Assembly: GCA_017994815.1 (NCBI GenBank)
Contig: JAGOJY010000003.1
Span: 62,001-126,000, forward strand
Direction: 5' to 3'
Source: Acidobacteriota bacterium
GTDB taxonomy: Bacteria; Acidobacteriota; Polarisedimenticolia; J045
Length of the DNA stretch: 64,000 nucleotides
In this document: positions 26,916 through 35,032 of the stretch, piece by piece
Numbering within the stretch: position 1 is the first letter of the stretch
Layout: each line of letters starts with the position of its first letter
The notes under the pieces: generated by a model
The model's input: only the letters and a program-made list of their open reading frames with translations
Databases searched by the model: none
Told to the model about the DNA's origin: nothing
Position numbers and translations under genes: made by a program

Positions 26916-29363
26916 TCAGCCGACGCGGTCCCCGCCGGGCAGGCGCACCGTCATCACGGCGCCGCTGGCGCCGTTGGCGGCCGTGACCTTGCCGCCGTGC
27001 TCCTCGGCGATCCGGCGCACGTTGACCAGCCCGAGCCCGGTCCCGAGGCGCTTGGTCGTGAAGAACGGCTCGAACAACCGCTCCATGTGCTCGGCCGGGA
27101 TGCCGCCGCCGGTGTCGGCGATGCTGACCTCCGCGCCCGCCGCGGCGCCGCCCTCGGCCGAAACCGGGTGCGCCTCGATCGTGACGCGCCCACCGCGCGG
27201 CATCGCCTCGCGCGCGTTGAGCATGAGGTTCAGGAAGAGCTGCCGCAGGCGGGCCGGGTCGCCGCGCAGCACCGGGAGCGGCTCCTCGACGCGGAGGTCG
27301 ACGCTGACCCCGGCCGCCGCGAACTCCGGCTCGACCACCGCCACGAGTTGCCGCAGCAGCGGCAACAGCTCCAGCGCCACGGCCTCGTTCCGCGTCGGGC
27401 GCACGTACGTCAGGACGTTGAGGACGCTGCCCTCGAGGCGGTCGATCTCGCGCTCGATGATCTGGGTCAGCTCCTGGCCCCGTGGGTCGCTGCCCAGCCG
27501 CCGGCGCAGGACCATCGCGGTGCTCTTGATCGCCGCCAGAGGGTTCTTCAGCTCGTGGATCATCGCGCTCGTGGCGGAGCCGACCAGCGCCAGCCGTTCG
27601 CGCAGCGAGCGCTCCTCGATCAGCCGCCCGCGCTCGAAGACCGTGCCCGCGATGCTGGCCAGCGTCTCCAGGAAATCGCGGTCGGCCCCGACGTAGGGCG
27701 TGTCGCCCGCGCGGGGGCCGAGCAGCAGCACACCGAGCACCGCGTCGCCCCGCAGGACCGGCACCACCAGCGCCGGCGCGAGCTGCGCCAGCGGGTCGCC
27801 CTCCCGCGGCACGAAAGGCTCGCGGTGGCCCGCCAGCCAGCGGGCGAGCGCGTCCGCTCCCTCGCCGCGGGCCAGCGCGCGCGACGGTCCCTGTTCGTCC
27901 AGCAGTTCGAAGGCGCCCTCGCCGGCGCGGCGCGCCGCGATCTCGACCCACTTCGCGTCCAAAAGGGACGCGAGCTGCACGCGGATGTAGTGCGCGGCTT
28001 CGTGCACGTCGAGGATCGCGCCGAGCCGGGCGCTGATCGCCGTGAGCGCCCGCCGGTAGTCGTAGCGCCGCCGGTAGAACACGCGGTCCACGGCATCCTG
28101 CGCCCAGCGGCGCGCCGGGTGGAACGCGACCGCGGCCAGCGCGGCGACGGCCGCGATGACCGCCGTGTCGAGGTCGGCGACGCTCCCCGACAGCAGCCAG
28201 CCCAGAAGGCCCATCGCCGCGACGAACACGAGCGCCACGGCGGCCGAGGCACAGAAGTAGACGAGCCCCTGCCGCACGAGGACGTCGATGCCGAACGCGC
28301 GGTGGCGCACGATCGCCAGCGCGACGAACAGCGGGACGACCAGGTCGAGGAGCGAGTAGGTGAACGGGTCGAGCAAGGAACTGCCGCGCAGCCGCAGCGG
28401 CAGTTCCTGCAACCCGAGCTGCAGCACGGTCAGGATCACCAGCCCCGCGAACAGCAGGCGCGCCTGCCCGCGGATGCGCTCGCTGCCGCCCCGCAGCGCC
28501 GTCGCACCGGCGCTGGCGGCGCTCAGGCCGTAGCTCGCCACGACGCAGATGCTGAACGCCGGGAGCAGCACCGCCCCGAGGTTCTCGCGCCACGGCTGCT
28601 CGTACAGCCCGGAGAACAGCGTCGGCAGGAAGTAATGCAGCCCCAGCGCGAGCGGTGTGGCGTAGGCCAGCGGCAGCAGCCCGCGGAGCCGGCGCTGGAC
28701 CGGCCCGCGCTCCGGGAAGTCGAGGAAGACGTGCAGCAGCAGGGCCGGGCTGAGCAGGCTGAGCAGCGCGTAGGAGAAGGTCACCACGCGCTGCAGGCCG
28801 CTGCCGACGGTGAACGTGGCCTGGCAGGCGTCGTTGATCGCCGAGCTGAGGCAGAAGAACAGGAAGGCGAGCGTCCCCGGGGTCGCGGGACGGAAGAACC
28901 ACACCCCCGCGCCCAGCGCCAAGAGCGTCGCGATCGGGAACAACAGCCGCAGCGCCTGGCCCAGCGCCAGTCCCGCGTGGGTCGTCGCCTCCAGCCGGAG
29001 CGTCCTTTCCCCGCGCACGACCGTGAACACCACGGCGCTTCCCGGTGCCGCTTGCCGCAGGCGCTCGGGCAGGTCGAGCATCGCCTCGAACGGGACGCCG
29101 TCGAAGGCCACGATGCGATCACCGACCTCGACCCCGGCCTGCTCGAGCAGGTCGCCCCGCGCGATCATCTGCACGTCGTAGCCGCCGGCGGCGTAGCGCA
29201 GGTTCGCGTGCAGCGGGGCGGGGGCCCGCAGGCCGTCCCACAGGCAGTACGAGCACAGGAGAATCGTGTACGCGATCGCGGCGTACGCGACCGGCGCGAT
29301 CCAGCGTCGCGGGGCGGCAAGCGCCTGTCCCGCCGACGCTTCCAGCACCCCTACCGCTTCCAC
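26916..29363 (-). CDS. membrane sensor histidine kinase with PDZ and GAF domains
   Basis: 815 residues. An N-terminal membrane helix, a periplasmic PDZ-like domain (about 45-110; VGDRIVAFDGVPFEAM), then about seven membrane helices (150-410), a GAF domain (about 440-580), HisKA with MIHELKNPLAAIKS as H-box, and a HATPase domain (NLMLNAREA N-box, DTGGGI, GTGLGL). It would autophosphorylate in response to a periplasmic or membrane cue. Start is GTG (29361-29363); TATACT sits 6 bp upstream and no ribosome site is seen. No response regulator gene lies adjacent, so it is an orphan kinase; the atypical regulator at 20083 is a possible but unproved partner. Confidence 0.88.
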   Translation of the reverse strand: MEAVGVLEASAGQALAAPRRWIAPVAYAAIAYTILLCSYCLWDGLRAPAPLHANLRYAAGGYDVQMIARGDLLEQAGVEVGDRIVAFDGVPFEAMLDLPERLRQAAPGSAVVFTVVRGERTLRLEATTHAGLALGQALRLLFPIATLLALGAGVWFFRPATPGTLAFLFFCLSSAINDACQATFTVGSGLQRVVTFSYALLSLLSPALLLHVFLDFPERGPVQRRLRGLLPLAYATPLALGLHYFLPTLFSGLYEQPWRENLGAVLLPAFSICVVASYGLSAASAGATALRGGSERIRGQARLLFAGLVILTVLQLGLQELPLRLRGSSLLDPFTYSLLDLVVPLFVALAIVRHRAFGIDVLVRQGLVYFCASAAVALVFVAAMGLLGWLLSGSVADLDTAVIAAVAALAAVAFHPARRWAQDAVDRVFYRRRYDYRRALTAISARLGAILDVHEAAHYIRVQLASLLDAKWVEIAARRAGEGAFELLDEQGPSRALARGEGADALARWLAGHREPFVPREGDPLAQLAPALVVPVLRGDAVLGVLLLGPRAGDTPYVGADRDFLETLASIAGTVFERGRLIEERSLRERLALVGSATSAMIHELKNPLAAIKSTAMVLRRRLGSDPRGQELTQIIEREIDRLEGSVLNVLTYVRPTRNEAVALELLPLLRQLVAVVEPEFAAAGVSVDLRVEEPLPVLRGDPARLRQLFLNLMLNAREAMPRGGRVTIEAHPVSAEGGAAAGAEVSIADTGGGIPAEHMERLFEPFFTTKRLGTGLGLVNVRRIAEEHGGKVTAANGASGAVMTVRLPGGDRVG

Positions 29364-29369
29364 GACGAG

Positions 29370-29375
29370 AGTATA
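29370..29375 (-). promoter_or_regulatory. -10 box of a probable leaderless promoter (PDZ kinase)
   Basis: TATACT on the minus strand, 6 bp before the GTG start. No convincing -35 is visible. Confidence 0.5.
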
Positions 29376-29422
29376 CGGGGGCGGGCCCGCGGGCTGTCCC
29401 GCCCACGGACCCTCGGCTCGGG

Positions 29423-29800
29423 TCAGTCCCGCCGCGGGGGAGATCGGCGACGCAACCCGAACACCAGCGCATAGACCGCGATGTTCAGCGCGACGGCGAC
29501 GCCGCCGGCCGCGAGCTGGAACCCGCGGGTCAGGTTCGCGGGGTAGATCAGCGGCACGAGGTAGTGCTCGATGAAGCTCTCGCCGATCGCCGCCTGGCCC
29601 GCGCGCTCGCGCAGCCACGACTCGAGCGGCGTCAGCGGGCAGAGCCAGCCAGTCGCCATCACGAGAACGCCCCACGCGACGCACGCGAGGTGGGGCCACG
29701 CCGCCCGCGGCCAGCGCAGCGCCAACAGCCCGCCGATCGCCACGAACACGATGAACCCGAGGTGCAGGACCAGCACCGCGTCCGCCAGCAGGCCGTACAT
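29423..29800 (-). CDS. DUF2784 family membrane protein
   Basis: 125 residues with three to four hydrophobic helices. MYGLLADAVLVLHLGFIVFV at the N-terminus, WPHLACVAWGVLVMATGWLCPLTPLE in the middle and FIEHYLVPLIYP are the conserved features of DUF2784. Function unknown. The ATG at 29798-29800 is preceded by CAGAAT at 6 bp, possibly another leaderless start. It follows the NRAMP pseudogene region and precedes the PDZ kinase on the same strand, 59 bp apart. Confidence 0.82.
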   Translation of the reverse strand: MYGLLADAVLVLHLGFIVFVAIGGLLALRWPRAAWPHLACVAWGVLVMATGWLCPLTPLESWLRERAGQAAIGESFIEHYLVPLIYPANLTRGFQLAAGGVAVALNIAVYALVFGLRRRSPPRRD

Positions 29801-29829
29801 GCCCCCATTCTGGGGCCGATGATGTCGCG

Positions 29830-30029
29830 GTGATCCAAAACCGCGCGCGCCGGCTGCCGGCGATGGTCGGCCCGGGCTCCTCGTCGCCGCCACCGGCGTG
29901 GGCGCCGGCGACATCGCCACGGCCGCGTTCAGCGGGGCGCGTTCAGCTTCCGCGAGGCGCAGAAGCTGTACTCGCAGATCGACGCTCTTCCTCTGGCTGG
30001 CGCTCACCGCCGCGACCGCGGTGTCCTGA
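29830..30029 (+). pseudogene. NRAMP-family metal transporter remnant
   Basis: Frame 1 from 29830 gives RRLPAMVGPG; a one-base deletion at about 29876 moves the continuation to another frame, which reads LLVAATGVGAGDIATAAFSG, the conserved N-terminal DxxTA/G-type helix 1 of NRAMP (MntH) Mn/Fe transporters. A further frame then reads FREAQKLYSQI and, after another shift, LFLWLALTAATAVS with a stop at 30027-30029. Most of the roughly 400-residue protein is missing, so a large internal deletion followed the frameshift. The match is by eye to a well-known motif and should be confirmed by a translated search. Confidence 0.55.
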
Positions 30030-30052
30030 CCGGCACGCAACTCGGCCGGGAC

Positions 30053-30397
30053 CTACTCGACGGGGTAGCGCGCCTCCACCCGGCAGCGCAGGCTCTCGCC
30101 ACGCCCCTGCCACGCCGCGGGCAGTTCGACCGGCAGGATCACCCGTTGCGATGGGCCGGCGCGCAGTTCGGCCTCGCGCGTTTCCCGCAGGACCAGCGCG
30201 CCCGTGTCCGGGTCGTGCAACTCCAGTTCCAGCGCGACCTGTCCCTCGCCGCCGGAGTTGTCCAGCACGACCTCGACGTCGAGCCGGCCGTGCGGCCCGG
30301 TCCGGCTGCTGACGCCGCCGACGACCGGACGGGGCCCGCACGCGGCCAAAAGCCACACCAGCGCGATCGTGACACCACCAAGGCCGCGCCGGCTCAT
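30053..30397 (-). CDS. small lipoprotein
   Basis: 114 residues. Signal peptide with lipobox LLAACG (Cys about 20), then a beta-rich domain (LDVEVVLDNSGGEGQVALELEL, RVILPVELP), consistent with an immunoglobulin-like or FxLYD-type fold. No family recognised. Its ATG overlaps the stop of the upstream membrane protein gene by ATGA, so the two are translationally coupled and probably work together at the inner membrane. Confidence 0.65.
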   Translation of the reverse strand: MSRRGLGGVTIALVWLLAACGPRPVVGGVSSRTGPHGRLDVEVVLDNSGGEGQVALELELHDPDTGALVLRETREAELRAGPSQRVILPVELPAAWQGRGESLRCRVEARYPVE

Positions 30398-31362
30398 CGG
30401 GACGGCACCCACGGCGGCAGCAGCACGAGCAACAGCAGCGCCGCCAGCACCGCGAGCATGACGATCGTCGCGCAGCCCATCGCCGCCACGGGGTCGGCGC
30501 GGTTCTCGCTGCGCTGGAGCTGCACCAAGCCGAGCGGCTCGGGCAGCACCGGGACGGTCCAGCGCGCCTGGTACTCGACGTCCGGCAGGAAGGACTCGTC
30601 GCGGATCGCCGGCACGATCGCGCGCAGCGCGCCGGCGATTTCCGCGCGGTCGCTCGTGGACAGAAAAGCCATCGGCCACAACGGTCCCTGGTTCAGCTTG
30701 TCCTCGAGGTTGCGGAAGGCGCTGACGTTGGCCCGGTAGGCGCTCGCGGCGTCCGGGTCGATCGAGCCCCAGAACGTGATCTCGAGTCGGGCGTGCGGGT
30801 TCTTGCGCTTGAGCTTGTCCTCGATCTGCCGCACGACGTACTCGAAGAAGCTGTTGTTCAGGCCGTCCTTCAGCGGGTGGTAGCGCAGTTCGACCCCGCG
30901 GATCACCACGTCTCCCAGCTTGCCGCTCTCGTCGCCCACTTCCCACTGCAGGTCCGCGGCGGGATCCTCCTCCGCGGCGACGACCTGGTCCAGGCACACC
31001 AGCTTCGGTTCGCTGGCGTCGCGCATGGCGCGGTGCTTGCCCGCCTCGACGCGCCCGCGCGGCGCGCCCCACAGGTATGGCAGGTTGCGCAGCACGATGC
31101 TGAGCGCGCCGGTGAATCCCCGCGCGGTGGTCAGGATGTAGTTCAGCGCGAGCACGAGCACGATCAGGAGCGTCAGCGTCTCGACGTTCGAGCGCTGCGC
31201 GAGCGTGATCAGAGTCTTGACGCGCCACGCCACGACCGCCACCGTACCGACCGAGAGCAGGTTCAGCAGGAAGTAGATCGCCGCGAGCGCGTGGACGCGG
31301 CGCGCGTACCCCTTGGGGCTTCCGGAGGCGAAAGTCTTGACGAGCGACTCGGTGAGGGCCAT
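30394..31362 (-). CDS. membrane-anchored protein of unknown function
   Basis: 322 residues. Two membrane helices near the N-terminus (about 28-50 and 62-82), a soluble domain of about 190 residues (DVVIRGVELRYHPLKDGLNN, LEITFWGSIDPDAASAYRAN) and a C-terminal membrane helix (about 292-315) before PPWVPSR. No motif recognised. The ATG at 31362 (MALTESL) was chosen; an in-frame ATG at 31386 adds eight residues and neither has a clear ribosome site. It overlaps the downstream lipoprotein gene by four bases. Confidence 0.62.
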   Translation of the reverse strand: MALTESLVKTFASGSPKGYARRVHALAAIYFLLNLLSVGTVAVVAWRVKTLITLAQRSNVETLTLLIVLVLALNYILTTARGFTGALSIVLRNLPYLWGAPRGRVEAGKHRAMRDASEPKLVCLDQVVAAEEDPAADLQWEVGDESGKLGDVVIRGVELRYHPLKDGLNNSFFEYVVRQIEDKLKRKNPHARLEITFWGSIDPDAASAYRANVSAFRNLEDKLNQGPLWPMAFLSTSDRAEIAGALRAIVPAIRDESFLPDVEYQARWTVPVLPEPLGLVQLQRSENRADPVAAMGCATIVMLAVLAALLLLVLLPPWVPSR

Positions 31363-31427
31363 GGCGGGTAGGACTGAGAATGACATGCCGTCCGCCGGCC
31401 TGCGAACGCAACACCCGCCGGCGTCGT

Positions 31428-33683
31428 TCAGCGCGGCCCGTTGCCGCCGTCGGTGCCCTCGCTGACCACCTGCCAGAACAGCCCGGCGTCGCCCGTGACG
31501 AGTTCGGTGCCCTCCGTCTCGCCGATCGGGCGGCGCACGACCCACGGCCACTGCGGCCCCTCGATCCCCGCGTACACGCGGTAGCGCCGGTGGCAGGCGT
31601 CGGCGGACCGGTCCCAGGCCAGCCGGATCCTGCCCTCCGAGAGCTTCTCCACGCTCAGGCCGGTGACGACCTGTACCGGACGGCAGCCCTGCGCCGCTGC
31701 CGGGTCCACGACCGACAGCAGCAGGTGCGAGGGCGCCGACGCGCTGTGCTTCACCCGGTTGATCGCGACTTCCGTGCGCGTGTGCTTCTTGAACGGCTCG
31801 CCCGTCTGCGGGTTGATCTCGAAGCGCGGCGAGTTCGACGACTGCAGCGCGACGCGGACGTGGTGACCGGCGGGGAACGTGATCGAGGTGTCCCACAGTT
31901 CGACGTCGAAGCGGTAGACCTGCCCCGGCGTCAGCAGGTCCTCGCGGTCGGTGCCGCGGCGGTGCCGCGCCTGCAGGACCATGTCCGTCACCAGCATCGC
32001 CGTGCCGTCCGGGTAAACGTCCTCCAGCTTCACGACCCAGTCCGTGTCCGGGCGGTCGGACGAGGCATAGAGCACGAACGACAGCGGGCCGGTCGCCTCG
32101 ACGGGCGCACTGAGTGGCGGCGTCTGCCAGACCTTGACCGAGGGCGGCTGGTCCACGAGCCGCTGGTCGTACGGGCCGAGCCCCTCGTTCGAGTAGAGGT
32201 TGTTCCCGCCGAAGGTCGGAACGGGCGCCGCGGGGTTGGCGGTGAGCGTGGTCTCGCCGCCGTTGGTCGGGGGCGGCGCGAGCGACAGGCTGCCGCCCGG
32301 CTGCAGGTAGTACGCGGTCGGCGCGGCGGCGGGCGGCCAGCTGTCGCCGCTGCGCCAGAAGTTGCCCGGCCCGGTCGGCCCGCCCGGCAGCGCCGGCCCC
32401 ATGACGTACGCGCGCACGGGCGGCTCGTCCATCACGCCGTTGTCCTGCCCCTTGAGCCAGAAGTCGAACCAGCGCAGGTGCAACCAGCCGTAATCGGCGA
32501 AGACGCTGTTCGCGGGGTAGACGAGCTGGCCCTGCGTCGTGGCCTGGTACCAGCCGTGCAGCCACGGGCCGATGACCAGCTTCTGGTTGCGGCGCGCGCC
32601 GGGGCCGCCCTGCTCGTGGAACACGCGGAAGGCGTCGAGCGTCCCCTGGCTGAAGATGTCGTACCACCCGCCGATGTGCAGCATCGGGACCTGCACCGAC
32701 CCCGCGCGCAACAGCGTGTTCTGGCCGCTCCAGTAGTCGTCCTCGTTCGGGTGGGCGTACCAGTCCGCGAGCTTGTGCTGCGAGCCCTGCCCGGCGACCC
32801 AGGTCTCGACGAGGTTCTTCCGCCAGACCCCGCCGGGGAAGAACATGTCGTGGTACGGGTTCGCGGTCGCGACCTCCGGGATCGCGCAGAGCAGGTGCGG
32901 CGGCGCCGCGCCCGCCGCGCGGTACTGCGTGATGCCGAGGGCGGAGCCGCCGGCCATGCCCACTCGCCCGTTCGACCATGCCTGCGCGGCGGCCCACTCC
33001 ACCGCGTCGTAGCCGTCCTGGTGCACGTCCCAGCCGTCGTCCTCGAAGACCTGGTCCACGCCGTCCGAATCCTCGCGCCCACGCGTGCTCTGGATGACCA
33101 CGGCGTAGTCGAAGGCGATGTAGACCCACGACGGATAGCCCCGCGCGTACGGCGTGCGGCTGAGCACGACCGGCCAGCGCAGGCCGGGGCGCCGCGAGGG
33201 GAGCCACACGTCGGTGGCGAGCGTGGTCACGCCGTCGCGCATCAGCACGCGCTCGGTGCTCTTGCTCGACGCGACCTGGAAATCGACGTTCGTCGCCGCT
33301 CCCGCGGCGAGGTCCACCGGGAGCACGCCCGGCTCGTCGAGATCGCGCCGCCGCGGCACGAGGCCGCGGGTGTCCGCGCCGCCGTGCAGTTCGTTGAAGA
33401 CGATGTGGTAGGCCGTGAAGACCGCGACGCGATCGAGGCCGGGAAGCGCGCCGTCGACGTCGATGATGTAGCGGCCGTCGGCGTCCGTGGTCGCGCTCCA
33501 CTCGACCGGGATCACGTCGTCGGGGCCGAGCCCCGCGACCGCGCTCCAGCGCGTCGCGCCGACCGGGACGTCCGGCAACGGTTGGCCCGTCTCTTCGGAC
33601 GTTACGAGCCCGGCCAACTCGACCGCCGGCGCCGGCGCCAGCGTCGTCGCCGCAAGTAACATTGGCAGAAGAAGATGCCGCAT
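31428..33683 (-). CDS. exported CocE/NonD (peptidase S15) family hydrolase
   Basis: 751 residues. Signal peptide (about 1-20), then a 110-residue extension containing a carboxypeptidase-regulatory-like strand (TTDADGRYIIDV), then the S15 alpha/beta-hydrolase domain: RDGVTTLATDVWLP, nucleophile S247 in GMAGGSALG, probable Asp in GGWYDIFSQG and His in GPWLHG. The C-terminal jelly-roll domain (from about 520; FVLYASSDRPDTDWVVKL) is typical for CocE/NonD acyl hydrolases and X-Pro dipeptidyl peptidases. The last about 70 residues (WDRSADACHRRYRVYAG) resemble a fibronectin-like tail. Ester or dipeptide substrate unknown. The ATG at 33683 marks the signal peptide; no strong ribosome site. Confidence 0.85.
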   Translation of the reverse strand: MRHLLLPMLLAATTLAPAPAVELAGLVTSEETGQPLPDVPVGATRWSAVAGLGPDDVIPVEWSATTDADGRYIIDVDGALPGLDRVAVFTAYHIVFNELHGGADTRGLVPRRRDLDEPGVLPVDLAAGAATNVDFQVASSKSTERVLMRDGVTTLATDVWLPSRRPGLRWPVVLSRTPYARGYPSWVYIAFDYAVVIQSTRGREDSDGVDQVFEDDGWDVHQDGYDAVEWAAAQAWSNGRVGMAGGSALGITQYRAAGAAPPHLLCAIPEVATANPYHDMFFPGGVWRKNLVETWVAGQGSQHKLADWYAHPNEDDYWSGQNTLLRAGSVQVPMLHIGGWYDIFSQGTLDAFRVFHEQGGPGARRNQKLVIGPWLHGWYQATTQGQLVYPANSVFADYGWLHLRWFDFWLKGQDNGVMDEPPVRAYVMGPALPGGPTGPGNFWRSGDSWPPAAAPTAYYLQPGGSLSLAPPPTNGGETTLTANPAAPVPTFGGNNLYSNEGLGPYDQRLVDQPPSVKVWQTPPLSAPVEATGPLSFVLYASSDRPDTDWVVKLEDVYPDGTAMLVTDMVLQARHRRGTDREDLLTPGQVYRFDVELWDTSITFPAGHHVRVALQSSNSPRFEINPQTGEPFKKHTRTEVAINRVKHSASAPSHLLLSVVDPAAAQGCRPVQVVTGLSVEKLSEGRIRLAWDRSADACHRRYRVYAGIEGPQWPWVVRRPIGETEGTELVTGDAGLFWQVVSEGTDGGNGPR

Positions 33684-33766
33684 TGCCCGACCCCCGGATC
33701 CCCACAAGGTACGGGCAGGGCCCGGGTCGGGCTACCATTCCGGGCCTGTTCCGAGGGAGGCGCGCG

Positions 33767-34252
33767 ATGAACCTCGCCAGCGTCAGGATCGACAAGCCGG
33801 AAGACATGAACTTCATCCTCGGCCACTCGCACTTCATCAAGACGGTCGAGGACGTCCACGAGGCGCTGGTCAACAGCGTTCCGGGGATCCGCTTCGGCGT
33901 CGCTTTCTGCGAGGCCTCGGGGCCGTGCCTGGTCCGCGTCAGCGGCAACGACGCCGAGTTGCAGGCGCTCGCGGCGAGGAACGCCGAGGCGATCGGCGCC
34001 GGCCACTCGTTCATCGTCATGCTGGGGAACGCGTTCCCGGTGAACGTGCTCAACGCGATCAAGGCGGTGCCCGAGGTGTGCCGCATCTACTGCGCCACGG
34101 CCAACCCGACCACCGTCATCGTGGCCGAGGAGGCGGGTGGCCGGGCGATCCTCGGTGTCGTGGACGGCTCGTCGCCCAAGGGCATCGAGGGTGACGGTGA
34201 TCGCGCGAGTCGCGTCGGTTTCCTGAGGAAGATCGGTTACAAGCTCTCGTGA
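33767..34252 (+). CDS. adenosine-specific kinase (DUF355) family protein
   Basis: 161 residues. HSHFIKTVEDVHEALVNSVPG, FGVAFCEASGPCLVR and AGHSFIVMLGNAFPVNVLNAIK are nearly family-consensus for the PAE2307-like adenosine-specific kinases first described in archaea. The role in bacteria is unclear; adenosine binding or salvage is assumed. Start ATG follows GAGGGAGG by about 6 bp; TACCAT (33733-33738) could be the -10. Single gene, divergent from the CocE-type hydrolase and convergent with the glutamine amidotransferase, with a hairpin after its stop. Confidence 0.88.
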   Translation: MNLASVRIDKPEDMNFILGHSHFIKTVEDVHEALVNSVPGIRFGVAFCEASGPCLVRVSGNDAELQALAARNAEAIGAGHSFIVMLGNAFPVNVLNAIKAVPEVCRIYCATANPTTVIVAEEAGGRAILGVVDGSSPKGIEGDGDRASRVGFLRKIGYKLS

Positions 34253-34254
34253 GG

Positions 34255-34275
34255 GGACAGGGCGCACGCCTGTCC
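34255..34275. terminator. hairpin between convergent genes
   Basis: GGACAGG and CCTGTCC form a 7-bp stem around a 7-nt loop just after the adenosine-specific kinase stop. No U-tract. Confidence 0.45.
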
Positions 34276-34325
34276 GTCAAACAGCGCGGATCAAGAGCAA
34301 ACGCGGGTGCGCTGGCCGTTCCGCG

Positions 34326-35021
34326 TCAGAGGAGCTGGAGCCAGCGATCGTAGAGCACGCCCGCGACCTCGCGCAGGCGGCCGACGCGCTCGTCGAGGCG
34401 CTCGCACATCTGCGCCGGGCTCTGCACGGTGGCCGGAAAGGCGCGGGTCTCGGCGGCGGCGGTGGCCCACTCCCAGACCATCGCGGCGGTCATCTCGACG
34501 TGGAACTGCAGCGCCAGTGCGTTGCCGTACGCGAACGCCTGGTGCGGGCACGCCGCGCTGGTCCACAGCAGCGCCGCGTCCGCCGGCAGGTCGAACGTCT
34601 CGCCGTGCCAGTGGAACGCCTCGAATGTCTCGGCCAGCCCGTCGTGCCAGCGGTTCGCCGCGCCGGCTTCGGCCTTGCGGACCGGGAACCAGCCGATTTC
34701 CTGCACCGGGTTCGGGCGCACCACCGCGCCGAGCGCCGCGGCGACGAGCTGCGCGCCGAGGCAGATCCCCAGCACCGGCCGGCGGGTCTCCAATGCGCGG
34801 CGGATCAGCGCGACCTCGCGGGCCACCCACGGGAGCGGGTCGTTGACGCTCATCGGGCCGCCGAGGAAAACCAGCCCGGACGCATCGTCGAGATCGGCCG
34901 GAATCTCCTCGCCGCGGTCCACGGCGACCAGCCGATGCGGGACGCCGCTCTGCTCGAGGTGCCCGGCGAGCGTGCCGGGCCCCTCGGCAGGCGCGTGCCG
35001 GAAGACGAGGACCGGGAGCAC
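34326..35021 (-). CDS. class I glutamine amidotransferase-like protein (YfeJ/GuaA-N type)
   Basis: 231 residues. The triad is visible: nucleophile C87 in GICLGAQ, H174 and E176 in LQFHVE. The fold matches stand-alone GATase1 proteins annotated as GMP synthase-like amidotransferases, which lack the synthase part; gamma-glutamyl hydrolysis of unknown substrates is assumed. Start is GTG (35019-35021), 11 bp downstream of the DUF4097 gene stop on the same strand, so the two may be co-transcribed. Confidence 0.82.
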   Translation of the reverse strand: MLPVLVFRHAPAEGPGTLAGHLEQSGVPHRLVAVDRGEEIPADLDDASGLVFLGGPMSVNDPLPWVAREVALIRRALETRRPVLGICLGAQLVAAALGAVVRPNPVQEIGWFPVRKAEAGAANRWHDGLAETFEAFHWHGETFDLPADAALLWTSAACPHQAFAYGNALALQFHVEMTAAMVWEWATAAAETRAFPATVQSPAQMCERLDERVGRLREVAGVLYDRWLQLL

Positions 35022-35032
35022 CGCGCGCGCGG

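Noticed and set aside
29810..30050. Possible complete NRAMP gene
   Set aside because: Only motif fragments in different frames with a large deletion; listed as a pseudogene.
30394..34086. 1,230-codon minus frame across the hydrolase gene
   Set aside because: Only the 3' end encodes a protein (from 31362); the upstream part is antisense to the adenosine-specific kinase and out of frame with the hydrolase gene.
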